Origin: Deltaproteobacteria bacterium | GTDB lineage: Bacteria > Desulfobacterota > Dissulfuribacteria > Dissulfuribacterales > UBA3076 | Reading direction: 5' to 3' | Assembly: GCA_027004315.1 (NCBI GenBank) | Contig: JALTHV010000299.1 | Coordinates: 1 to 6,992, forward strand | Length of the DNA stretch: 6,992 nt | In this document: positions 1 through 6,283 of the stretch, piece after piece | How positions within the stretch are numbered: the stretch's first letter is position 1 | Layout of the letters: every line of letters begins with the position of its first letter | Position numbers and translations under genes: made by a program | Notes under the pieces: generated by a model | What the model was told of the DNA's origin: nothing | Databases searched by the model: none | Seen by the model: only the letters and a program-made list of their open reading frames with translations

Positions 1-591
1 AAATTCAAGAGAGAGCTCCTGGCAGAGGTGGCAGGGATGCTGGCCTTCCTGGCCATCCGGACCAATGACAAGGTAGGGGCCATATTGTTTAGCTCTCAGG
101 TGGAGGAATATATCCCACCCAAAAAGGGGGCATCCCATGTGTGGCGGCTTATCAAAGAGATCTTTACCTACCAGTCCCAGGAACTGGATACAAATATAGA
201 TGCGGTATTTACCTATCTGAATCGGGTGGTAAGGCGCCATGCCATTGTATTTTTGATATCTGACTGTATGGATACTGGATTCGAAAGGTCTTTGAGGTTG
301 ACTGCAAAGAGACATGAACTCACGGTCATCAAGATATCTGACCCCACAGAGGAGGAACTCCCCGATGTGGGCCTTGCGACCTTCAGGGACCCAGAGACCG
401 GGCAGGTGGCATTGATCAATACCCGGAGCAGGGCCCTGAGAGAGAAGTGGCATGCCTGCAGAGAGAAACAGAGGTCCCATCTCAGAGATATCCTGGCAGG
501 GGCAGGAGTTGACCTGGTAGATCTCTCAACAGGTGGACCTGTAGCAGAGCCCCTGATGCGCCTGTTTGCCCAAAAGAAGAGACGGGCATGA
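1..591 (+). CDS. DUF58 domain protein (VWA-like), 3' part only
   Basis: This is the C-terminal 196 codons of a DUF58 family protein. The reading frame is open from base 1, so the true start lies upstream and the ATG at 28 is internal. The visible segment has the DUF58 signature order: a helix ending in LAIRTNDKVGAILFS, then VEEYIPPKKGASHVWRLI, then a hydrophobic strand (HAIVFLISDCMD), then LTVIKISDPTEEELPDVG and FRDPETGQ near the end. This resembles the second half of a von Willebrand A-like fold. The N-terminal half, where any metal-binding DxSxS motif would sit, is outside the window, so its state cannot be judged. No membrane segment or signal is visible in this part, which fits the usual cytoplasmic or membrane-peripheral DUF58 protein. 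DUF58 genes typically follow a moxR ATPase gene and precede batA, as here. The family assignment is firm; the molecular role is not known. Confidence 0.9.
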   Translation, partial: KFKRELLAEVAGMLAFLAIRTNDKVGAILFSSQVEEYIPPKKGASHVWRLIKEIFTYQSQELDTNIDAVFTYLNRVVRRHAIVFLISDCMDTGFERSLRLTAKRHELTVIKISDPTEEELPDVGLATFRDPETGQVALINTRSRALREKWHACREKQRSHLRDILAGAGVDLVDLSTGGPVAEPLMRLFAQKKRRA

Positions 592-641
592 GATTCATAG
601 TGTTCTGCATCTATGGTGTCTCTTTTGAGTATCATCTATAA
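588..641 (+). other. ATGA overlap start leading to a 17-codon ORF
   Basis: An ATG at 588 overlaps the stop codon of the DUF58 gene (ATGA). It has a purine-rich stretch (AGAAGAGA, 575-582) five bases upstream that could act as a ribosome binding site. It opens a frame of only 17 codons, MRFIVFCIYGVSFEYHL, ending in TAA at 639-641. That frame differs from the one used by the next gene, which it overlaps by 29 bases. It could be a coupling mini-cistron that delivers ribosomes to the ATG at 613, the former start of the next gene before a frame change, or chance. There is no evidence that it is translated. Confidence 0.25.
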
Positions 642-1536
642 GATCCGCTGTATTCTGGTTGCCGTGGTCCTGTTTTTCCTGGCCCTGCCCGGCCCTCTGT
701 GTGCACAGAAAGGGAATGTGCCGTCCCTGACCGCACAGCTTGACAGAAAATCGGCCAGGGTGGGAGACATCGTAACCCTTTGTCTCAGGTACCGCCTCCC
801 AAAGGGGGCAAGGCTTCCTGCAGACCCAGAGATCAAGGGCATTGAGGGCCTTACACCTATAGGGAAAGAGAGGAGACCCGGGGAGATCAGGATCAGGCTC
901 CTGGTCGACAGGCTCAAGACCTGGAAGACAGGTGCCATCTCTCTTACCTATCTGGGCAGAGACGGCAAGAGGCATGTCCTACAGGCAGGTCCGGTCTCAT
1001 TGACCGTGCTGTCCAATCTGAAGAGGCCTGCAGACGCGAGATTGAGGCCCATTCAGGGCATTATCCCGGCAAGGCCCCTGTGGAGGAGGTGCCTGCCATG
1101 GGCACTGGGCATCCTCTGTATATGCCTGGTCCTGTCTGCCATGCTTTGGTGGTACAAGAGACGGCATGTCAGAGAAGTCACAGCCGAGCCTCAGGACCCT
1201 CCGCACATCTGGGCAAGGAGGGAGATCAGGAGACTGGTGGCCCAGAGACTCTTTGAAAAGGGACATATCAAGGAATTTTATTTCTATTTTTCTGAGATCC
1301 TGAGACGATATCTGGGGTCTCTCAGGGGGTTTCCTGCAGTGGAGTACACTACAGAGGAGATCGCTCGCCATCTGGATACAGAGCAGGACAGAAGGCTCCT
1401 GCCCCTGTTGAGAGAGGCAGACCTGGTCAAGTTTGCAGACAGAATACCGACACAGGCAGAGAAGGAGAAAGAGATAGAAATGGCCCTTTCCTATATACAG
1501 GAGACCAGTCCTGCCCCTCCGGAGCTAGGGCAATGA
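613..1536 (+). CDS. Short BatD-like membrane protein of the Bat operon (DUF4381-like)
   Basis: A 307-residue protein that sits between the DUF58 gene and batA, where Bat operons often carry a small BatD-like or DUF4381-like gene. Residues 1-31 look like a signal peptide or N-terminal anchor (hydrophobic 13-25, then ALPGPLCAQ). Residues about 38-133 look like a beta-rich domain, with the pattern AQLDRKSARVGDIVTLCLRY seen in BatD Ig-like modules. A membrane segment follows at about 161-180, then a basic stop (YKRRH). The C-terminal part (about 197-297) is helical and includes KEFYFYFSEILRRYLG and YTTEEIARHL, a pattern shared by cytoplasmic tails of BatD-type proteins. The ATG at 613 is the first in-frame start after stops at 589 and 598, but it has no clear Shine-Dalgarno sequence, so it may depend on ribosomes arriving from upstream. 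The gene ends by overlapping the batA start. Family placement comes from architecture and position; its specific role is unknown. Confidence 0.75.
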   Translation: MVSLLSIIYKIRCILVAVVLFFLALPGPLCAQKGNVPSLTAQLDRKSARVGDIVTLCLRYRLPKGARLPADPEIKGIEGLTPIGKERRPGEIRIRLLVDRLKTWKTGAISLTYLGRDGKRHVLQAGPVSLTVLSNLKRPADARLRPIQGIIPARPLWRRCLPWALGILCICLVLSAMLWWYKRRHVREVTAEPQDPPHIWARREIRRLVAQRLFEKGHIKEFYFYFSEILRRYLGSLRGFPAVEYTTEEIARHLDTEQDRRLLPLLREADLVKFADRIPTQAEKEKEIEMALSYIQETSPAPPELGQ

Positions 1537-2528
1537 TGTTCAGGTTTGCCTATCCCGTCCTCCTTGTCATGCTTGTACCAGTGGCAGGGTGGCTCTTTTT
1601 CAGGTGGTGGAGGAGACCAGCCGGGATCACATATTCCATGACCTCGCAGTTGGCCAGCCTGGCAGGCAGGGGCGGCCGTCTCCTGGCAGACATACCCCTG
1701 ATCCTGAGGGCCATCTGTCTCTGCCTCCTGGTTATAGCTGCCGCACGGCCCCAGCTCTACAATATGTCCCAGGAGGTCTCATCCTCTGGAGTAGATATTG
1801 TGCTCTGCCTGGATGCCTCTGGTTCCATGCAGGCCCTGGACTTCCGGTTAAATGGCAGACCGGTGTCCAGGCTTACGGTCGTCAAGAAGGTGGTCAGTAC
1901 ATTTATCAAGAAGAGGAAGGCAGACAGGATAGGTCTCGTCGTCTTTGGGGGAGAGGCATTCACTCAGTCCCCACTGACCATAGATAAGGGGCTCCTCTTG
2001 GGCCTGGTGAAGAGGATGAAGATAGGTATGGCAGGAGATCGGACTGCCATTGGTTCTGCAATTGCCATTGCAGGCAAGAGGCTGGAGGACGTCAAGGGCA
2101 AGTCCAAGATCTTGATCCTCCTTACGGATGGGAGAAATAATGCAGGAGACCTGACGCCTGTCCAGGCAGCAGAGGCAGTCCATGCCCTGGGCATCAAGAT
2201 CTATACCATAGGCGTAGGGGGAAGGGGTCCTGCGCCATTTAAGATCAACACCCCCTTTGGCACACGCATTGTCTACCAGAGGGTTGACCTGGACGAAGAT
2301 ATGCTGAAAAAGGTGGCAGACATTGGGGGTGGAAGGTATTTCAGGGCCGCTGACAGCAAGGGGCTGTCAAAGATATACAACATGATAGATCGAGAGGAAA
2401 AGACCAGGGTGAAGGTCAAGAGATTTTTTCACTTTCGGGAACTCTATCCATATTTTCTCGTACCCGCTATCCTTGTCCTTGGCCTGGAGGTCTTTTTGAA
2501 GACCACGATCTTGAGGGTAATCCCATGA
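1533..2528 (+). CDS. batA: BatA: inner-membrane von Willebrand A domain protein
   Basis: A 331-residue protein, the usual length for BatA. Two membrane segments lie near the N-terminus (about 6-24 and 53-70), then comes a VWA domain (about 86-285) and a third membrane segment near the C-terminus (about 306-323). The MIDAS metal site looks intact: DASGS (D94, S96, S98), T171 in GDRTAIG, and D199 in LLTDGRNN. In this family the VWA domain is thought to bind partner proteins through a bound Mg2+, here probably BatB, BatD and the TPR proteins. The start at 1533 overlaps the upstream stop (ATGA) and has GGAG at 1521-1524, eight bases away; an ATG at 1536 is a possible alternative. The end overlaps the batB start, so batA and batB are very likely translationally coupled. 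The neighbouring batB is a paralogue of similar size. Assignment to A rather than B rests on order (first of the pair) and is secure. Confidence 0.93.
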   Translation: MMFRFAYPVLLVMLVPVAGWLFFRWWRRPAGITYSMTSQLASLAGRGGRLLADIPLILRAICLCLLVIAAARPQLYNMSQEVSSSGVDIVLCLDASGSMQALDFRLNGRPVSRLTVVKKVVSTFIKKRKADRIGLVVFGGEAFTQSPLTIDKGLLLGLVKRMKIGMAGDRTAIGSAIAIAGKRLEDVKGKSKILILLTDGRNNAGDLTPVQAAEAVHALGIKIYTIGVGGRGPAPFKINTPFGTRIVYQRVDLDEDMLKKVADIGGGRYFRAADSKGLSKIYNMIDREEKTRVKVKRFFHFRELYPYFLVPAILVLGLEVFLKTTILRVIP

Positions 2529-3532
2529 CCTTTGCACATCCATGGGTCCTCCACTTTTCCTGGTCCCTGCCCCTGGTAGTGGTGGCCCTCATATTCTACA
2601 ACAGGCAGAAGGAGAGGGATATGAGGCGGCTTGCCGACCTGGAGCTCCTGTCCAGGCTGACAGGGAGGGTCCAAAAGGGGAACCGCTTTCTGAAGGGATT
2701 TCTGTTGCTGACTGCCCTGGCACTGATGATATTTGCCCTGGCAGGCCCTAGATGGGGCAGTCACTTTGAAGAGGTCACCCAAAAGGGTATAGATATTATG
2801 ATAGCAGTGGATGTATCCCCCAGCATGATGGTCGAGGATGTCAGACCGAATCGGCTGGAGCGTGCCAAGCGAGAGGTACAGGATTTTTTGCGGGTCGTGC
2901 AGGGAGACCGATTGGGTCTGGTGGCCTTTTCCGGAGTGGCCTTTGTCCAGTGCCCCCTGACCCTGGACTATGGGGCCATAAAGATGTTTCTGAATGCCCT
3001 GCAACCAGGGCTGATCCCTGTCCCGGGTACAGACCTGGGTGCAGCCATTGAGACCTGTCTCTCTGCCTTCAATTTTAAATCCAATACAGATAAGGTCATT
3101 CTCCTCCTCACAGACGGCGAGGACAATGAGGGCAAGGGAGTCGAGGCGGCCCAGGAGGCGGCAAAGAGGGGAGTCAAGATCTTTGTCTTTGGCATAGGCA
3201 ATCCATCCGGTGGGCCAATCCCAGTCAGAGGTGGAAAGGGCGGATTCATGAAGGACAGGGCAGGCAATCTGATCCTGTCCAGGCTCAATGAGACAGGCCT
3301 CAGGAAGATTGCCTCTATGACCGGAGGTACCTATGTCAGGTCTGTAACCGGGGACCTGGACCTGGATACCCTATATTTCAGGGGCATAAAGTCCAGCACA
3401 GAGGCCAGGGCCCTAAAGAGTGGTAAGATAGAGGTACATGAAGAGCGCTTTAGCCCATTTGTCGTGGCTGCATTCCTGCTCCTGTTGCTGGATGGCATGA
3501 TCCCTGAGAGGAGATCTATAGAAAGAGGGTAA
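2525..3532 (+). CDS. batB: BatB: inner-membrane von Willebrand A domain protein
   Basis: A 335-residue protein with the same plan as BatA: membrane segments at about 8-25 and 56-74, a VWA domain (about 88-285), and a C-terminal membrane segment (about 311-325). The MIDAS residues are present: DVSPS (D96, S98, S100), T169 in PGTDLGAA, and D197 in LLTDGEDNEG. The phrase MMVEDVRPNRLERAK after the first motif is typical of the BatB/YfbK-like group. The gene begins at ATG 2525 inside the batA stop, with GAGGG at 2513-2517 as ribosome binding site. Its TAA stop (3530-3532) lies inside the left arm of the large palindrome that separates it from batC. BatB is expected to work with BatA as a pair of metal-dependent adhesion modules on the outer face of the inner membrane. 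Family assignment is secure; the partner contacts are inferred. Confidence 0.93.
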   Translation: MTFAHPWVLHFSWSLPLVVVALIFYNRQKERDMRRLADLELLSRLTGRVQKGNRFLKGFLLLTALALMIFALAGPRWGSHFEEVTQKGIDIMIAVDVSPSMMVEDVRPNRLERAKREVQDFLRVVQGDRLGLVAFSGVAFVQCPLTLDYGAIKMFLNALQPGLIPVPGTDLGAAIETCLSAFNFKSNTDKVILLLTDGEDNEGKGVEAAQEAAKRGVKIFVFGIGNPSGGPIPVRGGKGGFMKDRAGNLILSRLNETGLRKIASMTGGTYVRSVTGDLDLDTLYFRGIKSSTEARALKSGKIEVHEERFSPFVVAAFLLLLLDGMIPERRSIERG

Positions 3533-3676
3533 TTGTTTACATCCCTGGCAGCAGTAGCCTTTCTCAGGGTTTCAGGAGCATAGCTTGATGCACAAGATCA
3601 GGCACTCTGCCTATTAATCCGCACTGAAACCCTTCAAAAGGCCACCGCTGGCCGGGAGGGGAATGTGAACGGTTAC
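3529..3676. repeat. Long imperfect palindrome filling the batB-batC spacer
   Basis: The left arm (3529-3575) and right arm (3624-3676) are imperfect inverted copies. The outer ends read GTAATTGTTTACAT (3529-3542) against GTAACCGTTCACAT (reverse complement of 3663-3676), 11 of 14 identical. A middle block, AGCAGTAGCCTTT (3550-3562), matches AGCGGTGGCCTTT on the other arm, 11 of 13. The inner block AGGGTTTCAG (3566-3575) pairs perfectly with CTGAAACCCT (3624-3633). The centre can form a further hairpin, GCTTGAT/ATCAGGC (3583-3589 with 3597-3603), with a seven-base loop. By hand I count about 49 pairs, five of them G-U, over 148 bases. No T-run follows, so it is not a standard terminator. It could be an ERIC- or MITE-like intergenic element or an mRNA spacer that tunes decay or downstream translation. 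The pairing is seen directly; the identity and role are inference. Confidence 0.7.
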
Positions 3677-3680
3677 GAAA

Positions 3681-3684
3681 GAGG
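3681..3684 (+). promoter_or_regulatory. Ribosome binding site of batC
   Basis: GAGG lies nine bases before the ATG at 3694, in the context AAAGAGGTG. It begins four bases after the large palindrome ends, so the folded spacer would leave it exposed. This gives batC its own initiation site, unlike batA and batB, which start inside the preceding stop codon. Confidence 0.65.
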
Positions 3685-3693
3685 TGCATAAAG

Positions 3694-4536
3694 ATGTCCA
3701 GGGCTATCAAGATATCTGTATTTCTCTTTTGTCTTATATTCTCTGTCCAGGTCATGGCCGCTGAGGACCCGGATAGACTCTACAGAGAGGGCCACTTTGC
3801 AGAGGCCGAGAAGGCCTATACCGAGCTGGATATGGATCACCCGAAGGACGTCCGCTTTCGTTATGATAGGGGGTGTGCTGCCTATCAGGCCTCTGACTAT
3901 CGAGGTGCAAGGGCTGCATTTTCCAGCGCCCTGGTGAGGGCCAATAATAACAAGATACGTTTTAGGGCCGCATATAACCTGGGTAATATTGCCTTTAAAA
4001 AGGGCGACTTTCAGGGTGCGGTGGCCTGTTATAGAAAGGCCATCCTCTATAATCCAAATAATGAAGACGCCAAGGCCAATCTGGAACTGGCCTTGAGAAG
4101 ATTGGAGAAGCAAAGAGAGAAAAAGAGGCAGGCAAAAAAGGGACCCGGCCAATCAAAAGGCAAGAAAAAGGGAAAGGGACAGGGCAAAAAGTCTAAGGGC
4201 AATGCACATGGCCAGAGACCTCCTCAGGCAGACAACCATCAGGCAAAAAAAGGCCGACCCAAAAATGGTGCTGGATCCAAAAAAGAGAAGACCAGGCCCA
4301 ATCAGGCCCAAGGCACCAAGAAGAAGTCACCTGAGGACCTCTCAGGGAGACTGAATCCCCTCCATTCTATGCCTAAAGAGAAACCAGGGAAAGGTAATGG
4401 CCAGGCCATGCCTATGATCAGCAGGGAAGACGCCAAGGCCCTTTTGGAAAATATTAAGGAGGACCCCTCCAGATTTATGCGCTTCCAGGTCCCTAAAGAC
4501 AGGAAGGAGGGCGTTCCTTCAGGAAAGGACTGGTAG
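3694..4536 (+). CDS. batC: BatC: periplasmic TPR protein with lysine-rich linker
   Basis: A 280-residue protein. Residues 1-22 form a signal peptide (hydrophobic 8-20, then VMAAED, likely cut after A22 or A23). About three TPR-like helix pairs follow (about 24-122); the clearest is RAAYNLGNIAFKKGDFQGA running on to AILYNPNN (91-122). Residues 139-211 are a low-complexity basic stretch with 22 lysines, many glycines and only three acidic residues, so probably disordered. The C-terminal tail holds ISREDAKALLENIKEDPSRF (242-261), which resembles the short conserved ending of BatC proteins. TPR repeats are protein-binding modules; in this operon the likely partners are the VWA domains of BatA and BatB, but that is inferred. 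It is separated from batB by the palindromic spacer, has its own ribosome binding site, and ends two bases before the batD ATG. The symbol is given by order, the TPR content and the tail motif. Confidence 0.85.
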   Translation: MSRAIKISVFLFCLIFSVQVMAAEDPDRLYREGHFAEAEKAYTELDMDHPKDVRFRYDRGCAAYQASDYRGARAAFSSALVRANNNKIRFRAAYNLGNIAFKKGDFQGAVACYRKAILYNPNNEDAKANLELALRRLEKQREKKRQAKKGPGQSKGKKKGKGQGKKSKGNAHGQRPPQADNHQAKKGRPKNGAGSKKEKTRPNQAQGTKKKSPEDLSGRLNPLHSMPKEKPGKGNGQAMPMISREDAKALLENIKEDPSRFMRFQVPKDRKEGVPSGKDW

Positions 4537-4537
4537 G

Positions 4538-6283
4538 ATGAAGAGGTCTGCTTTCATCGTCATTCTGGTCTCTATATCTTTCTTGATTCCATCCCTGGCC
4601 ATGGCCGATGTCTCCGTGTCTATGAGACTGGACCGTAATGAGGCCACTATCGCAGACTCCATAACCGTAACAGTTGCCGTATCAGGGGCCAGTGGGGGTA
4701 ATTATATGCCAGTCCTCCACGGTGTGGAAAAGTTTGATGTCTCGCAGGAGGGGACCTCCAGCCGCATTGAGATCATAAATGGCCAGATGAGTTCTGAGGT
4801 CGACTATACCTTTCTGCTCAGGCCCAGGGAGACAGGCACCTTTGAGATCGGGCCAGCCGAGGTGACTATTGGGGGCAAGACCTACAGGACCAACACGGCA
4901 ACACTAAAGGTCGTGCATCAGGCCAGGTCATCAGGTGCCAATCAGGGGCCTATCTTCCTGACTGCCAGGCTCTCATCTCCAGAGGTCTATGTAGAGGGAC
5001 AGGTAATCTATACCCTCAAACTCTACCACCAGGTCAGGGTCAGCAATGTCTCTCTGGAACTCCCCCAGGAGGACTATCTCAGCTTCAGACAACTCGGTAA
5101 GCCCCTGCAATACCACGGTATCTATAACGGCCGGTCATACCAGGTGCTGGAGGTACGCTATGCCGTGATACCTTCCAGAGATGGGATATATCATATTCAT
5201 CCTTCAAAAATGGATATGACTGTCTTCCAGCCCAGGTCCCAATCACCCTGGGACCTCTTTAACGACCCATTTTTCTCTTCTGCTACAGGCAGGCCCATGA
5301 CCCTGGCCAGTGAATCCCTCGATCTGAAGGTGCTGCCCTTGCCCCAGAGAGGCAGGCCCAGGGGATTCAGCGGGCTGGTCGGGGACTTTGAAATCAGTTC
5401 CAGGCTGGAGCCTGCCAGGCTAAAGGCCGGAGATTCTGCTACGTTGACGGTTGTCCTGAAGGGGCGTGGAAATGTCGACTGTATGCCAGACCTGAAACTG
5501 CCTGAGTTGGACCACATAAAGGTGTATGCCGATGAGCCGGTCCTGAAGGTAAGCCCGGATGAGAAGGGGCTGAAGGGCTCAAAGACCATGAAGTGGGCAC
5601 TGGTACCTGAAAGAGGGGGACACTACAGGATTCCTCCCCTCAGCATCAGCTTTTTTGATCCCAAGGCCCATCAATATCGAGTGGCAAGGACCTCACCCAT
5701 CTCTCTAGATGTCTTACCAGGCCAGACAGGGCAGGCCCGGATCCCCAGTGCCCAGGCTGTACACGAAACCATGCCTGTCAAAGAGGCAGTCAAGGAGCTG
5801 GGCCATGATATCCTTCCCATACATACCTCTATCCAGGACCTGGGGACCGGGCCCCATATTCGGCCTGGGGGCCTGGCCTTCTGGGCAGTCCTTATGGCAC
5901 CCCTGTTTATATATCTCATGACCTTTCTTGGGCTGAGACTTAGAGAGAGGTCATATAGCTCCAGAAAGGCCTCAAGGGCAAGGGGTGCGGCCAGGGAACT
6001 CATAAGGAAGTGCCACAGAGAGAGACTCAGTTTCAGCGATATGGCCCTGTCTGTCAGGACATACCTGAATGATCGATTTGGCCTGTCTCTTGGCTCTCTT
6101 ACCCCAGATGAGGCAGCAGAGATATTGGAATCAAATGGTGTCAGCCATGACCTGGCCCAGGAGCTGCACTCTGTGTTTCAGGGCATTGAAGATGCCATCT
6201 ATACCGGCAGGGCCCAGGAGGCCTGCCCTATGAGAGAAGATATCTCCAGACTCGTGCAGCAGATCGAAAAGGAGATCCGGTGA
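4538..6283 (+). CDS. batD: BatD: large beta-rich membrane protein of the Bat complex
   Basis: A 581-residue protein matching the length and layout of BatD (oxygen tolerance family). Residues 1-23 are a signal peptide (ending SLAMA before DVSVSM). Several Ig-like beta modules follow: about 24-127 (LDRNEATIADSITVTVAVSG), 137-266 (LSSPEVYVEGQVIYTLKLYH), and 282-393 (LEPARLKAGDSATLTVVLKG). The PWDLFNDPFF segment at 238-247 between modules recalls the aromatic DPFF stretch common in BatD. A membrane helix lies at about 446-466, followed by a basic cytoplasmic tail with helices including LSVRTYLNDRFGLSLGSLTPDEAAEIL. The start ATG is one base after the batC stop, with AGGAAAGG (4521-4528) as ribosome binding site. 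The stop overlaps the batE GTG start. BatD probably forms the periplasmic scaffold of the complex; this role is inferred from topology. The family assignment is firm. Confidence 0.92.
   Translation: MKRSAFIVILVSISFLIPSLAMADVSVSMRLDRNEATIADSITVTVAVSGASGGNYMPVLHGVEKFDVSQEGTSSRIEIINGQMSSEVDYTFLLRPRETGTFEIGPAEVTIGGKTYRTNTATLKVVHQARSSGANQGPIFLTARLSSPEVYVEGQVIYTLKLYHQVRVSNVSLELPQEDYLSFRQLGKPLQYHGIYNGRSYQVLEVRYAVIPSRDGIYHIHPSKMDMTVFQPRSQSPWDLFNDPFFSSATGRPMTLASESLDLKVLPLPQRGRPRGFSGLVGDFEISSRLEPARLKAGDSATLTVVLKGRGNVDCMPDLKLPELDHIKVYADEPVLKVSPDEKGLKGSKTMKWALVPERGGHYRIPPLSISFFDPKAHQYRVARTSPISLDVLPGQTGQARIPSAQAVHETMPVKEAVKELGHDILPIHTSIQDLGTGPHIRPGGLAFWAVLMAPLFIYLMTFLGLRLRERSYSSRKASRARGAARELIRKCHRERLSFSDMALSVRTYLNDRFGLSLGSLTPDEAAEILESNGVSHDLAQELHSVFQGIEDAIYTGRAQEACPMREDISRLVQQIEKEIR
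5234..5256 (+). repeat. Perfect 8-bp inverted repeat inside batD
   Basis: AGGTCCCA (5234-5241) and TGGGACCT (5249-5256) are exact reverse complements around a seven-base loop, ATCACCC. The hairpin lies wholly in coding sequence, at about residues 233-240 just before the DPFF segment. No T-run long enough for a terminator follows. It may affect translation speed or RNA processing, or be chance. Confidence 0.5.
6271..6274 (+). promoter_or_regulatory. Ribosome binding site deciding the GTG start of batE
   Basis: GGAG lies five bases before the GTG at 6280, in AAGGAGATCCG. It sits inside the last codons of batD. It is the main reason to choose this GTG over the later in-frame ATGs at 6316 and 6319, which would cut off the positively charged start of the signal peptide. 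Confidence 0.75.

Noticed and set aside
28..30. ATG at 28 as start of the DUF58 gene
   Set aside because: The frame is open back to base 1 and the upstream codons (KFKRELLAEVAG) fit the DUF58 helix, so this methionine is internal.
1589..1987. Second + strand open frame inside batA
   Set aside because: It is an out-of-frame shadow of batA; batA carries intact VWA motifs through the same bases.
3529..3676. Rho-independent terminator between batB and batC
   Set aside because: The palindrome is much longer than a terminator stem and neither it nor the inner hairpins are followed by a T-run; genes continue downstream in the same direction.
3529..3676. Integron attC site
   Set aside because: The length and hairpin form are suggestive, but the ends lack the RYYYAAC and GTTRRRY core boxes, and the flanking genes form a conserved operon rather than cassettes.
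3564..3755. Minus-strand open frame of 63 codons across the spacer
   Set aside because: It runs through the palindrome and the batC signal peptide codons, and shows no recognisable protein pattern.
5842..5855. GGGG/CCCC inverted repeat in batD
   Set aside because: A four-pair stem in G- and C-rich coding sequence is expected by chance and has no further structure around it.
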